DNA of 46,262 nt from an uncultured Erythrobacter sp. (GCA_913061345.1 CAJXTZ010000010.1:1-46262), one strand, 5' to 3'. Numbered from the stretch's first letter, positions 15,144-24,661 are shown. The notes: generated by a model not told the origin, from the sequence alone. Numbers and translations: made by a program.

Positions 15144-17087
15144 ATGAGCCGAAGCGAAGCCGGATCCCCACAAGACCCGCGAGGAGCGGAGCGTTTCAAC
15201 GAGGAACGTGCCACCTACACGGTGAAAGGCAGCACGCGGCCCGACCTTGAGGCCGGGGTGGCGGCTATCCGCGAGGTGGTGAAGACGCTGAAGCCAAAGC
15301 CCGGCGTCTATCGCATGCTGGATGCGCGCGGAGACGTGCTTTACGTGGGCAAGGCGCGCAGCCTGAAGGCGCGCGTGGCCAATTACACCCAGGTGAAGAA
15401 CCTCACCAATCGCTTGCAGCGCATGGTCAGCCAGTGCCGCGCGATGGAAATCGTCACCACCAATTCGGAGGCCGAGGCGCTGCTGCTGGAAGCGCAGTTC
15501 ATCAAGCGTTTCCGCCCGCCTTACAACGTATTGCTGCGCGACGACAAAAGCTTCCCATTCATCCTGCTGCGCGAGGGACATGATTTTCCGCGTATTCAGA
15601 AGCATCGCGGCGCACGCAGGGCCAAGGGCAATTACTATGGCCCCTTTGCCAGCGCCGGATCGGTGAACACCACGATAAACGCGCTGCAGAAACTGTTCTT
15701 GCTAAGGTCTTGCACCGACAGCTTTTTTAGCCGTCGTGACCGGCCCTGTCTGCTCTATCAGATTAAGCGGTGCAGCGCGCCGTGCGTCGGGCGGATAGAC
15801 AAGGAAGGCTATGACCAGCTGTTGCAGGAAGCGAGGGATTTCCTCGGCGGCAAATCGGGCGCAGTGCAGACGCGCATCGAGGAGCAGATGAAGCAGGCGG
15901 CTGAAGACCTGGACTTCGAAACCGCCGCTCTGCTGCGCGACCGGCTGCGGGCGGCGACATTCATTCAGGGATCGCAAGCCATCAATGCCGATGGCGTGGG
16001 CGATGCCGATGTCTTCGCGCTGGCGGCCAAGGGCGGGCAGATCGGCGTGCAGGGTTTCTTCGTGCGTGGAGGGCAGAACTGGGGACACAAGGCTTTCTTT
16101 CCCACGCACACGCAGGATCTGGACAAGGACGAGGTGCTGGCCCGCGTGCTGGCCCAATTCTACGAGGAAGTGCCACCGCCCCGCACCATCCTGGTCGACC
16201 GCGATCTGCCTGAACAGGAATTGCTGGAGGAGGCATTCGGCGAACTGGCAGGGCGCAGGGTGCAGATCAGCGTTCCCCAGCGCGGCGAACGGCGCAGGCT
16301 GATGGAACAGGCCAGTCGCAACGCGACAGAAGCGCTGGACCGGCGGTTGGCCGAAACCGGCACGCAGGCGAAAATCATGCGCGAAATGTCTGAATTTCTG
16401 GAATTGCCCGACATTCCCACCCGCATCGAAATTTACGACAACAGCCATATTCAGGGCAGCAAGGCGGTGGGCGCGATGGTGGTGGCGGGGCCGGAAGGCT
16501 TCCTGAAAAACCAGTATCGCAAGTTCAACATCAAGAGCGCACAGACCAACGACGATTTTGCCATGATGCGCGAGGTGATGCACCGCCGCTTCAGCCGTGC
16601 GATGAAGGAAGACCCGGATCGCGAAGGGGGGCTCTGGCCCGATCTGGTACTGCTGGATGGCGGCAAGGGACAGATGTCTTCTGTGCGCGACACGCTGGAG
16701 GAGCTGGGTATCGAGGACGTGCCCCTGATCGGCATCGCCAAGGGGCCGCATCACGGGCGCGAAGGGCGCGAAGTGTTCCACTTTCCCGATGGGCGCGAAA
16801 AGACGCTGCCGGTCAATTCGCCCGTACTGTTCTATCTGCAACGCTTGCGGGACGAGGTGCACCGCTTTGCCATCGGTGCGCACCGGGCAAAGCGCAGTCG
16901 CGCGATCAGCGCATCTCCACTGGACGAAATCCCCGGCATCGGTCCTTCACGAAAGCGCGCCTTGCTGCTGCATTTTGGCACGGCGAGCAAGGTGCGCGCT
17001 GCCTCTCTGGAGGACTTGCAGCGCGTACCCGGGGTCAGCGCCAGCGTGGCGCAGACGATCTACGATTTTTACCACGCAGGAGGGTAG
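15144..17087 (+). CDS. uvrC: UvrABC excinuclease subunit C
   Basis: 647 residues from the ATG at 15144; the open frame back to 14805 lies over the divergent permease gene and is not used. UvrC makes both incisions in nucleotide excision repair. The domains appear in order: a GIY-YIG nuclease (GVY 54-56, YVG 67-69), four cysteines C190, C202, C210 and C214 with the same spacing as the E. coli UvrC Fe-S cluster (C154/166/174/178), a UvrB-binding UVR motif (IEEQMKQAAEDLDFETAA), an RNase H-like endonuclease domain (IEIYDNSHIQGSKAVGAMVV and DLVLLDGGKGQ), and C-terminal tandem helix-hairpin-helix (IPGIGPSRKRALL). An N-terminal extension of about 35 residues precedes the nuclease domain. It ends 8 nt from the convergent EcsC-family gene. 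Confidence 0.97.
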   Translation: MSRSEAGSPQDPRGAERFNEERATYTVKGSTRPDLEAGVAAIREVVKTLKPKPGVYRMLDARGDVLYVGKARSLKARVANYTQVKNLTNRLQRMVSQCRAMEIVTTNSEAEALLLEAQFIKRFRPPYNVLLRDDKSFPFILLREGHDFPRIQKHRGARRAKGNYYGPFASAGSVNTTINALQKLFLLRSCTDSFFSRRDRPCLLYQIKRCSAPCVGRIDKEGYDQLLQEARDFLGGKSGAVQTRIEEQMKQAAEDLDFETAALLRDRLRAATFIQGSQAINADGVGDADVFALAAKGGQIGVQGFFVRGGQNWGHKAFFPTHTQDLDKDEVLARVLAQFYEEVPPPRTILVDRDLPEQELLEEAFGELAGRRVQISVPQRGERRRLMEQASRNATEALDRRLAETGTQAKIMREMSEFLELPDIPTRIEIYDNSHIQGSKAVGAMVVAGPEGFLKNQYRKFNIKSAQTNDDFAMMREVMHRRFSRAMKEDPDREGGLWPDLVLLDGGKGQMSSVRDTLEELGIEDVPLIGIAKGPHHGREGREVFHFPDGREKTLPVNSPVLFYLQRLRDEVHRFAIGAHRAKRSRAISASPLDEIPGIGPSRKRALLLHFGTASKVRAASLEDLQRVPGVSASVAQTIYDFYHAGG

Positions 17088-17095
17088 TCCTCCAC

Positions 17096-17809
17096 TCAAG
17101 CGGCTGTGTTGGCGTCCGCCTTCAACCGTCGTTCCTGAAAGGCGAAGCGCGCGGCCTTGCCGACATCGCGCTGGAACGATGAATTCACGATACCGCCTAC
17201 CGCAGATCCTACGACAGGAACGATCATGCCCGCGCGCTTGCGGAATGACGTAAGCGCGATGGCCCTGGAAACGCGTTCCACCTGATCGATGACCGGGGTA
17301 ATTTCCTCGTGATCGGCGTTCACCAATTCACCGTCCGGCCCGATGGCCGCTTCCAGTGCGGCGATACGCTTAGCGCGTTCTGCGGGATCATCGAGAGCCG
17401 ACAGTTCCAGCACCTGCAGGCGGAACAGCTTTTCCTGCGCACCATCGCCCGCGTAACCATAGGCCTTGCCCGTATCGCGGATCACGCGAAGGGCGATGGC
17501 GATAGTTGCGGGGATATCGAGGCCAGCCGTCATCACGCCGCCGAAACCTGCCGCAGCGCCGCTGGCACCGCTGATGCCGCTGGCGGCGCGCGATACGCTT
17601 TTCGCGGCATCGTATGCTGCTTGAAGATCGCCGGTGTCGTGGGTGAAATTCACCAGTTTCGGCGCAGCTACGGCTGTATCCAGCCCTTTCAGAACTGCTT
17701 CCACCAAGTTATTTGGCACCATGCCGGCAATAGCCTTTCCGAAAGGGTGTGTAAGGCGTTCTACCCCGCGGCCCAGCCACGATGGCTTGCTGCGACGATA
17801 GCGGGCCAT
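17096..17809 (-). CDS. EcsC-family protein
   Basis: 237 residues beginning MARYRRSKPSWLGRGVERL. A central Gly/Ala-rich amphipathic region (SGISGASGAAAGFGGVMTA) followed by GLDIPATIAIALRVIRDTGKAYGY is the EcsC-type core; a second short hydrophobic stretch (VPVVGSAVGGIVNSSF) lies near the C-terminus. Bacillus EcsC is encoded with an ABC transporter, but the molecular role of the family is unknown. The frame opens further upstream, but the ATG at 17807-17809 gives the natural N-terminus. It is the last gene of the acyltransferase > cupin > tesB > EcsC run, 46 nt after tesB. Confidence 0.85.
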   Translation of the reverse strand: MARYRRSKPSWLGRGVERLTHPFGKAIAGMVPNNLVEAVLKGLDTAVAAPKLVNFTHDTGDLQAAYDAAKSVSRAASGISGASGAAAGFGGVMTAGLDIPATIAIALRVIRDTGKAYGYAGDGAQEKLFRLQVLELSALDDPAERAKRIAALEAAIGPDGELVNADHEEITPVIDQVERVSRAIALTSFRKRAGMIVPVVGSAVGGIVNSSFQRDVGKAARFAFQERRLKADANTAA

Positions 17810-17855
17810 GCTCAGGTAACGTCGATCGGCCAACCATGTTCCGCGCGGTGCAAGG

Positions 17856-18743
17856 TCAGGTGTGACGCAGCATGCCTTCCTGGGAGACGCTGGCGACCAA
17901 CCTGCCATCACGCCTGAAAATCTGCCCCCGCCCGAATCCCCGGGCATGGCCGGACCACGGGCTTTCCGTCACGTAAAGCAGCCACTCGTCGGTCCGGAAG
18001 CTGTCGTGAAACCACAGGGCATGATCGAGGCTGGCACCCTTTATCGTATTGTCCAGCATGCTGACGCCATGCGGCTGCAGGGCGGTGCCCAGCAATTGAT
18101 AATCGGAAATATAAGCCAGCATGGCGCGATGCACCGATGGGTCGGACGGGAGCGAGGAGACGGTGCGGAACCAGACGTGGCTGATCGGATCGCGCTCTTG
18201 CGGATCAAACCAGTCGCGCGGCTCCACGGACCTGAAATCGATCGGCGAAGCACGCAGGACTAGTCGCTTGAGCGGACTATCGGGCAATGTTTCCGCCGAT
18301 TTTTTACGCAACACCGCATCCGAAACAAGTTCGTCCGGACCGGGAACATCGGGCATTTGCGGAGCCTGGTGGTCCGGGCCGTCCACAGGAACCTGGAACG
18401 ACGCGGTAAGGTTCAGGATCGGCTTGCCTTCCTGGCTGGCCACCACCCGGCGGTTGGAAAAGCTGCGCCCGTCAAGGTCGCGCTTTACGCGGTATTCGAT
18501 CGGCAGATCGTCGCTGCCGGCGCGCAGGAAGTAGGCGTGCAGCGAATGCACCTCGCGCGCGTCGTCCACCGTTCGACGGGCAGCGCCAAGAGCCTGTGCG
18601 ATGGCCTGTCCGCCAAAGACACGGCCCGTTCCGTCAGGACGCCGCCTGCCGATGAAGCGGTCTCCTCCCTTGGGTTCCAGATCCAGCAGGAGAACAAGGT
18701 CTGCGACAAGTTGTTCAGGCGTGTGTGACGATTGCGAAGCCAT
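17856..18743 (-). CDS. tesB: Acyl-CoA thioesterase II
   Basis: 295 residues, a double hotdog protein. RVFGGQAIAQALGAA in the first half and GASLDHALWFHDSFRTDEW with SPWSGHARGFGRGQIF in the second match TesB, including the catalytic Asp of the LDHALWFH block. It hydrolyses acyl-CoA to free acid and CoA in the cytosol. The ATG at 18741-18743 has only a weak ribosome-binding site; the frame continues to 18920 inside the preceding gene, so translation may be coupled. It lies 46 nt downstream of the cupin-like gene. Confidence 0.94.
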   Translation of the reverse strand: MASQSSHTPEQLVADLVLLLDLEPKGGDRFIGRRRPDGTGRVFGGQAIAQALGAARRTVDDAREVHSLHAYFLRAGSDDLPIEYRVKRDLDGRSFSNRRVVASQEGKPILNLTASFQVPVDGPDHQAPQMPDVPGPDELVSDAVLRKKSAETLPDSPLKRLVLRASPIDFRSVEPRDWFDPQERDPISHVWFRTVSSLPSDPSVHRAMLAYISDYQLLGTALQPHGVSMLDNTIKGASLDHALWFHDSFRTDEWLLYVTESPWSGHARGFGRGQIFRRDGRLVASVSQEGMLRHT

Positions 18744-18789
18744 CTGCGCGCCATCGCGCGCCTGCCTCCATTCGTCAAGCAAGAGACCT

Positions 18790-19674
18790 TCAGAGAAGTC
18801 CCGGAATGCGGCGGGCGACCCGGCAGGCGAGGGCCTTGAGCCGATTTTGTCGTGGCCAGCGCTGCGGCGGTTTCGGCTGCATTCCGTATTTGCGCAGCAG
18901 GTGGTTGAACGCACGGGCATCCGCTTCGTTATAACTCCAGCGGGATCGCCAGGTAATCGACAGCGAGATCGAGGGACTCGGCCCGTTGCGCACGTAATGC
19001 GGTGCCATCACCGGCACGTACAGCGCATCGCCCGGCTCGAGTTCGAACGTCATCCCGTAATCGTGAAAGCTCTCGTCCCAATGTAGTTCGCGCGGGCCTC
19101 CAGTGTGATAGGCCTCATGCACGCTGTCTGGTGCAATCCGCGTGTCGCCAGCCTGGAAGACCGTCATCGCCTTGGTCCCGCGCAATTGCAGCAGGATATT
19201 ATGTTCCGGATCGAAGTGGAGGGGCGTTACCGCTCCGGGGCTGGAGATGAAGATGAAACCCTGTGGTGTCAGCAATTCGCCGGTCGTGGGTTCGATCACT
19301 TCGCGGATTTCATCCAGCAGCTCGTGCAGCATGCCGGCATAGGATGGGTTCTGCTCTATGTTCTTCAGCACCGCCCAGCTGTTCGCCGTATCGATATTCC
19401 GGATCGTGTCGCCGATGGAAAGGCCGGTGGCTTCCGGCTTGCCGGTTACACCTAGGGGCAAGTCTCCGCGATTGTATTCGACGCTTCTGGGGGAGAGGTC
19501 CTGTGCCAGCGCGGCCAGTGCCTCCCGTTCCAGCAAAGGGTGATCGACAAGATCGTGCGTCAGTTTGGTAGCGCCTTCGGGATAGGATGCACTGAAATAC
19601 GCCCGGCTGCGAATGAGAAAGACCTGCTTTGCGCCGATGGACCGTCCGTGGAGATTGCCGACATAGTGACTCAT
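18790..19674 (-). CDS. Cupin-like / JmjC-type domain protein
   Basis: 294 residues. A probable non-haem Fe(II)/2-oxoglutarate site is seen: HxD in TPLHFDPEHN (His153, Asp155) and a distal His226 in PVMAPHYVRNG, with LEPGDALYVP before it as in cupin_8/JmjC-like hydroxylases. The N-terminal 100 residues (LSPRSVEYNRGDLPLG) are also typical of that subgroup. It likely hydroxylates a protein or small molecule; the target is unknown. The start is strong (AGGAGGT just upstream of the ATG at 19672-19674), and that ATG overlaps the TGA of the preceding acyltransferase gene (ATGA), so the two are translationally coupled and may act in one pathway. Confidence 0.88.
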   Translation of the reverse strand: MSHYVGNLHGRSIGAKQVFLIRSRAYFSASYPEGATKLTHDLVDHPLLEREALAALAQDLSPRSVEYNRGDLPLGVTGKPEATGLSIGDTIRNIDTANSWAVLKNIEQNPSYAGMLHELLDEIREVIEPTTGELLTPQGFIFISSPGAVTPLHFDPEHNILLQLRGTKAMTVFQAGDTRIAPDSVHEAYHTGGPRELHWDESFHDYGMTFELEPGDALYVPVMAPHYVRNGPSPSISLSITWRSRWSYNEADARAFNHLLRKYGMQPKPPQRWPRQNRLKALACRVARRIPGLL

Positions 19675-20867
19675 ACAATACCTCCTGCGCCATGTCCGGT
19701 CTCTAACCGGATCACTGCTGCAAAGGCTGCTTGCCGCAGTCGGCCACCCACGCCGATCGACAGCCGTTCGATCACCCGTCGCTCTCGCCAGACATGGTCG
19801 ATCATGGGGTGGTCCGGCGAGGCACAGCTGTCTGCCCATGCGAACCCGTCTTTATCCAACAGGCCAAGGTTTTCGCGTTGAAGGAGAACGCCAGGAGAAA
19901 AACGGGCGTAGTCCTCGTCATAGGTGGTCTTGAAGGAAAAAGCGTGGTTGCCGGTCATAAAGCTGGCGAGCATTGCGACTGGCTTGCCATTCAGCCTCAG
20001 GGCAAGCCGTTCCAGCCTGCCGCGCGCAGCGGCACCCGCCAGGGCGTGGTGGAAAATGGCCCGCGTGGCTTCGTCGGATTGCAGGGCAGACCCGGCTTCC
20101 CCTTTCCAGCCGCTTTCCTCCAGTTGGAGGAAGTCACGCGTCCAGTCGGCAACATGCGTGTAATCGGTCAGCCGTTCTATCACCAGATCGCCCTCTTCGG
20201 CGAGACGGCGTTGCTGGCGGCGCAATTCCTTGCGCTTCTTGGACGAAAGCGAGTCGGCGAAATAATCTTCTGCAGATTGCCCTGTCTGGAGCATGGCCCG
20301 CTCCTCGCTGAACACTTTCGCCGCGGGGCGTTTGTATTCTGCCAGCACGGTCTTGAGCGCATCCCGTAGCGGACCGTCCGCTGGCACATGCGAGAGATGC
20401 AGGAACAGCGCCAATCCCGGCTTCCTGTCACACCACGCCAGAAGCGCGCGCCAGAATTCCTGCTCAAGGCCTCTGGCTACCAGCGGCTGGCCAAAAAAGC
20501 AGTTGGAATGCAGCCAGTTGCGTAGGTGCGGTATGGGGTGGCCGTAATAGTCGCGCATACGCAATACCGGCATCAGGCCCGCAAGTTGCCCGTCTGCCTG
20601 CATGGCAAGCAATTCGACATTGCAGTTCGTATCCAGCGCCCGCAGCGATGGCAGCAGGTACCAGCTTTCATAGAACGGATTGGGCTCCGTGGCGCATTGG
20701 GCAAGCGCATCCCACGCAGCGATCCTTTCTCGCCGTTCGAAGTCGCGCCAGTCGTGCTCCTCCACCAGCACGCGGGGTGCAGAGATCCGGTCTGCCGCAG
20801 GGGTAAAGCCGTCGCCTGCAGCGCCAAGCCTCTGATGAGACAGGGGAAAAGGGGCATCATGTGCCAA
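19671..20867 (-). CDS. FemAB/GNAT-type acyltransferase (BioF2-like)
   Basis: 398 residues from a TTG at 20865-20867. The middle contains the PF13480-type acyltransferase core (SSKKRKELRRQQRRLAEEG, then GRLERLALRLNGKPVAMLASFM and HAFSFKTTYDEDYARFSPGVLL). Related proteins are often linked to polysaccharide or peptidoglycan modification, and the acyl donor is not predictable. The start is uncertain: no ATG exists in the first 100 codons before the domain, the TTG lacks a good ribosome-binding site, and GTG codons at 20771 and 20765 are alternatives. Its stop overlaps the start of the cupin-like gene by 4 nt. hppA lies upstream on the chromosome but has its own terminator. Confidence 0.82.
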   Translation of the reverse strand: MAHDAPFPLSHQRLGAAGDGFTPAADRISAPRVLVEEHDWRDFERRERIAAWDALAQCATEPNPFYESWYLLPSLRALDTNCNVELLAMQADGQLAGLMPVLRMRDYYGHPIPHLRNWLHSNCFFGQPLVARGLEQEFWRALLAWCDRKPGLALFLHLSHVPADGPLRDALKTVLAEYKRPAAKVFSEERAMLQTGQSAEDYFADSLSSKKRKELRRQQRRLAEEGDLVIERLTDYTHVADWTRDFLQLEESGWKGEAGSALQSDEATRAIFHHALAGAAARGRLERLALRLNGKPVAMLASFMTGNHAFSFKTTYDEDYARFSPGVLLQRENLGLLDKDGFAWADSCASPDHPMIDHVWRERRVIERLSIGVGGRLRQAAFAAVIRLETGHGAGGIV

Positions 20868-20956
20868 TGAAGAAGGTTAACCTCTGCGCTTTTGGGAACG
20901 TGGAGAACATGGTCGTCACCTAGGGTAGAAGGCAACAAGGAAACTTTAAGCAGCAA

Positions 20957-20995
20957 GGTAAAGAAAACCCTGTCCGGCGGGTGCCGGACAGGGTT
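20957..20995 (-). terminator. Intrinsic terminator of hppA
   Basis: A 13-bp perfect stem AACCCTGTCCGGC (20966-20978) / GCCGGACAGGGTT (20983-20995) with a 4-nt loop lies 28 nt past the hppA stop. On the minus strand it is followed by TTTTCTTTACC. It separates hppA from the acyltransferase gene on the same strand. Confidence 0.92.
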
Positions 20996-21023
20996 CAAGT
21001 TGACCAATAAAGGTATGTTTCGA

Positions 21024-23186
21024 TCAGACCGCCAGTGCTGCCAGCAGCAGCAGGGCGACGATATTCGTGATCTTGATCATGGGGTTAACCGCCGGGCCGG
21101 CAGTATCCTTGTAAGGATCGCCCACGGTATCACCGGTAACAGCGGCATGGTGGGCGTCGGAGCCCTTGCCGCCGTGATTTCCGTCCTCGATATATTTCTT
21201 GGCGTTATCCCAAGCACCGCCACCGGCAGTCATGGAAAGCGCCACGAACAGGCCGCCCACGATCACGCCGAGGAGCAATGCCCCCAGCGCAGCGAAGGCG
21301 TTTTCCTGCCCGGCCACCAGGAAGATGACGAAGTACACCACGATGGGCGCCAGCACCGGCAGCAGCGAGGGAATGATCATTTCCTTGATCGCAGCCTTGG
21401 TAACAAGGTCCACCGTACGAGCGTAATCGGGCTTCTCGGAATAGTCCATGATGCCCGGCTTTTCCCTGAACTGGGCACGCACGTCCTTCACCACGTCGCC
21501 CGCGGCGCGGCCAACGGCAGTCATGCCCATGGCGGCGAACAGGTATGGCAACAACGCGCCCAGCAGCAGCCCGACGATGACGTATGGATTTTCAAGGCTG
21601 AAATCGACGTCGGCCGCCGGGAACAGCTCTGCCAGATCGGTGGTGTATGCAGCGAACAGCACGAGGGCCGCCAGCGCTGCCGAACCAATGGCATAGCCCT
21701 TGGTCACCGCCTTGGTGGTGTTGCCCACGGCGTCCAGCGCATCGGTCTTCTCCCGAACGCTGTCGTCCAACCCTGCCATTTCGGCAATACCGCCGGCGTT
21801 GTCGGTCACGGGTCCATAGGCATCCAGCGCCACGACCATGCCGGCCAGCGCCAGCATTGCAGTAGCGGCATAGGCGATGCCCATCAGGCCAGCGAGTTGA
21901 TAACTGCCGATGATGCCCGCGATGATGGCGAGCGTTGGCAGCGCTGTGGATTCAAGGCTGATGGCAAGGCCCTGGATCACATTGGTGCCATGGCCCGTTT
22001 CCGAAGCCTTGGCGATGGAGCGGACCGGGCGGAAATTGGTGCCCGTGTAATACTCCGTGATCCAGATGATGATGCCGGTCAGCAACAGACCGATGACCGA
22101 GCACCAGAACAGGTCCATCCCGGTAAACGGTGCCAGCGCCGAAGTACCTTCCTCCGCCAGCGGTGCGCCTGCATCGATATTGCCGAGGTTCTCTCCGCCG
22201 ATAACCGCATTCATGTCGCCCAGCGCATATTGCGTGACGAGGTAAATCAGCGGAATGGCCAGGACGGCCGTGACGATGAAGCCCTTGTACATGGCTCCCA
22301 TCACATTCGTGCTATTGCCAAGGCGCACGAAATAGGTGCCGATGATGCTGGTAACGATGCAGGCACCGCCGATCAGCAGGGGCAGGGCGACAAGGCCGGA
22401 GAACACATCGGCACTGGTATCGGCCAGCAGCAGCAGCGTCAGCACCATGGTGGCGCCCACGGTAACAACGTAGGTCTCGAACAGGTCGGCAGCCATGCCG
22501 GCGCAGTCGCCCACATTGTCGCCCACGTTGTCCGCGATTACGGCGGGATTGCGGGGGTCATCTTCCGGAATGCCCGCTTCCACCTTGCCGACGAGGTCTG
22601 CACCCACGTCTGCCGCCTTGGTGAAGATACCTCCGCCCAGACGCGCGAAGATGGAGATGAGCGAGGCACCGAAAGCCAGCGCTACCAGCGCATCCACGAT
22701 TTCGCGCCGTTCGCCAGCTTCCACCAGTGAAAGGCCCACGACATTGGTCAGCACGTAATAGAATACCGCGATGGCCAGAAGAGCGAGGCCCGCTACCAGC
22801 ATGCCGGTGATCGCGCCCGCGCGGAATGCCAGCGTAAGCCCTTCCTGCAGACCCTTCATCGCCGCAGCCGCAGTGCGCAGGTTCGATTTCACCGAGATGT
22901 TCATGCCGATAAAACCGGCAACGCCCGAAAGGATCGCGCCGATGGCAAAGCCAATGGCACTAAGCGGCCCAAGGAACAGGAACACCAGCACGGCCACGAC
23001 CACCCCGACGATGGCGATGGTGGTGTATTGGCGTTTCAGATAGGCCTGTGCGCCTTCCTGGATGGCGCCTGCGATTTCCTGCATTTTCTCGTTGCCAGGA
23101 TCGGCGCCGAGAACCTGGCGACTGGTCACAAAGCCGTAAACAACGGCGAGCAGTCCCAGGACAATAGCGATAAGTATAAGGTCCAT
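21024..23186 (-). CDS. hppA: K+-independent H+-translocating membrane pyrophosphatase
   Basis: 720 residues with about 16 membrane helices. It hydrolyses pyrophosphate to pump protons out of the cytoplasm. The substrate loop [18 protein letters not shown] and [18 protein letters not shown] carry the Mg-PPi-binding Asp and Lys residues. The potassium-dependence site reads [10 protein letters not shown], with Lys492 and Thr495 at the positions that are Ala and Gly/Ala in K+-dependent enzymes, so it belongs to the K+-independent proton-pumping class. The ATG is at 23184-23186, 134 nt downstream of the thiL stop on the same strand. A strong terminator ends the transcript at 20957-20995. Confidence 0.97.
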   Translation of the reverse strand: MDLILIAIVLGLLAVVYGFVTSRQVLGADPGNEKMQEIAGAIQEGAQAYLKRQYTTIAIVGVVVAVLVFLFLGPLSAIGFAIGAILSGVAGFIGMNISVKSNLRTAAAAMKGLQEGLTLAFRAGAITGMLVAGLALLAIAVFYYVLTNVVGLSLVEAGERREIVDALVALAFGASLISIFARLGGGIFTKAADVGADLVGKVEAGIPEDDPRNPAVIADNVGDNVGDCAGMAADLFETYVVTVGATMVLTLLLLADTSADVFSGLVALPLLIGGACIVTSIIGTYFVRLGNSTNVMGAMYKGFIVTAVLAIPLIYLVTQYALGDMNAVIGGENLGNIDAGAPLAEEGTSALAPFTGMDLFWCSVIGLLLTGIIIWITEYYTGTNFRPVRSIAKASETGHGTNVIQGLAISLESTALPTLAIIAGIIGSYQLAGLMGIAYAATAMLALAGMVVALDAYGPVTDNAGGIAEMAGLDDSVREKTDALDAVGNTTKAVTKGYAIGSAALAALVLFAAYTTDLAELFPAADVDFSLENPYVIVGLLLGALLPYLFAAMGMTAVGRAAGDVVKDVRAQFREKPGIMDYSEKPDYARTVDLVTKAAIKEMIIPSLLPVLAPIVVYFVIFLVAGQENAFAALGALLLGVIVGGLFVALSMTAGGGAWDNAKKYIEDGNHGGKGSDAHHAAVTGDTVGDPYKDTAGPAVNPMIKITNIVALLLLAALAV

Positions 23187-23319
23187 GACCTGCTATTCCC
23201 CTCTTCCCTAAGTTATGACGGCCCGGTTATCCAGGTCCGCAAGGGGCATAGGGCTAACACAAAGGGGGCCATTCACAAGTGCGAAAGCGCGTTATCCCCG
23301 CGCTTGCTCTGTTCGACGC

Positions 23320-24189
23320 CTACCGATGGGTATAGCCGAGGCCCTGAGCATGGGTGACCGCTTCGCCATCCACGAACAGCGGAGCAAAGCCTTGCGGTTC
23401 CACCTTGCCGATCTGTTGCGCTTTTACCGGACAAGGAACTCCCGCCGGAAGGGTAAAGAGCAATTCGTAATCATCGCCCCAGCTTAGGCACTCCATGGCT
23501 CTGGCTGGAGCGGCCACCGGGCAGGCCTTCGTGTTGACGGCGATGCTCACCTTGCTGGCCTCTGCCATGCGGAAGGTATCCAGCAGCAAACCGTCGGACA
23601 CATCCATCATCGCGGTGACTTGGGGGGCAAGGGCTTGGCCTTCGTCCACACGAGCGAGGGGGCGGGAATAGGCGGAATGGTCAGCCAAGGTTCCGTCACG
23701 CAGCGCCTCGAAACCGAGCATGGCAGCGCCCAGCGTGCCGGTGACATAAAGCGCGTCGCCGATCTGCGCGCCGGATCGTGCGGGAACGGGTGTGTGCGAC
23801 GCGCGACCGATCGCGGTGAGGCCCAATGTGCGTGGGCCATCGCCGCTTACGGTATCTCCGCCCAGCAGGCCGATGCCATAGTGGCCAAGCACTGCGTCCA
23901 ATCCTGTAAGGAACCGCTCGTCCCCTTCTCCCAGCGCGTAACCCAGCAATACAGCCAAAGGCTGCGCGCCCTTGGCGGCAAGGTCCGAGAGATTGGTGGC
24001 GACCAGTTTCCACGCGACGTCCGCCATGTCCTGATCGGGAAGGTAATGAACGCCTTCGATCATGGCATCATGGGTGATGACAATTGTCTCGCCCCCTATC
24101 TCGAGGACGGCAGCATCGTCGTGAAGGTTGCGCGCGCCTGCGTGCAAAGGAAGGGCGCGAAGGGCGGCGATGAAGTCCGCTTCGTTCAT
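23320..24189 (-). CDS. thiL: Thiamine-monophosphate kinase
   Basis: 289 residues from the ATG at 24187-24189. ThiL phosphorylates thiamine monophosphate to the cofactor thiamine diphosphate with ATP. Visible family features are the N-terminal Mg-ATP binding DDAAVLEI, ITHDAMIEGVHY, WKLVATNLSDLAAKGAQP, GLLGGDTVSG and the C-terminal MMDVSDGLLLDT and SWGDDYELLFT. It follows nusB by 19 nt, the common alphaproteobacterial order, and is the last gene of hisG-hisD-nusB-thiL. Confidence 0.95.
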   Translation of the reverse strand: MNEADFIAALRALPLHAGARNLHDDAAVLEIGGETIVITHDAMIEGVHYLPDQDMADVAWKLVATNLSDLAAKGAQPLAVLLGYALGEGDERFLTGLDAVLGHYGIGLLGGDTVSGDGPRTLGLTAIGRASHTPVPARSGAQIGDALYVTGTLGAAMLGFEALRDGTLADHSAYSRPLARVDEGQALAPQVTAMMDVSDGLLLDTFRMAEASKVSIAVNTKACPVAAPARAMECLSWGDDYELLFTLPAGVPCPVKAQQIGKVEPQGFAPLFVDGEAVTHAQGLGYTHR

Positions 24190-24208
24190 CTTGCCCACGG
24201 GGCCAAGG

Positions 24209-24661
24209 CTAGCCCCGAACCTGCTTCGCCACGGCGTCGAGCACGCCGTTGACGAATTTCGCTTCCCGGGAATCGAAGAAGGCATGGGCCACGTCGACAT
24301 ATTCGGTGATCGCGCTGGCCTTGGGCACGTCGGGCCGGGCCAGCAATTCATAGGCGCCGCAGCGCAGGATTTGCAGCATCGTCTTGTCGAGACGCGCCAG
24401 CGTCCAGCCTTCAGCCAGCTTCTCTGTCAGCAAGGCGTCGATCTCTTCCAGCCGCGCGATCACGCCTGACACAACGTCGTCAAAGAACTCGACCTCGGCA
24501 TCTTCGTACTGATCGTCCTCGATTTCAGCGCCTAGCCGGTGCTGGTGGAATTCGTTGAGCAGCTTTGCGGTCGGGGTCTTTTCCATGTGGCGCTGATAGA
24601 GCGCCTGCACTGCGGCAAGTCGCGCGGCGGAACGGGCGCGGGAACGTGAGGAGGTGTTCAT
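24209..24661 (-). CDS. nusB: Transcription antitermination factor NusB
   Basis: 150 residues, all-helical. RSAARLAAVQALYQRHM is the arginine-rich N-terminal helix that binds boxA RNA with NusE/S10, and LARLDKTMLQILRCGAYELL and YVDVAHAFFDSREAKFVNGVLD are the family core. It acts in rRNA antitermination. The ATG (24659-24661) shares its A with the TAA stop of hisD (TAATG), so its translation probably depends on hisD ribosomes. Confidence 0.96.
   Translation of the reverse strand: MNTSSRSRARSAARLAAVQALYQRHMEKTPTAKLLNEFHQHRLGAEIEDDQYEDAEVEFFDDVVSGVIARLEEIDALLTEKLAEGWTLARLDKTMLQILRCGAYELLARPDVPKASAITEYVDVAHAFFDSREAKFVNGVLDAVAKQVRG

Noticed and set aside
15702..16883. Open frame of 393 codons on the minus strand
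   Set aside because: Antisense to uvrC and without family features.
20892..22730. Open frame of 612 codons on the plus strand
   Set aside because: It lies antisense to hppA, whose protein is unmistakable. Its composition is the His/Gln/Gly-rich shadow typical of GC-rich codon usage, with no domain.
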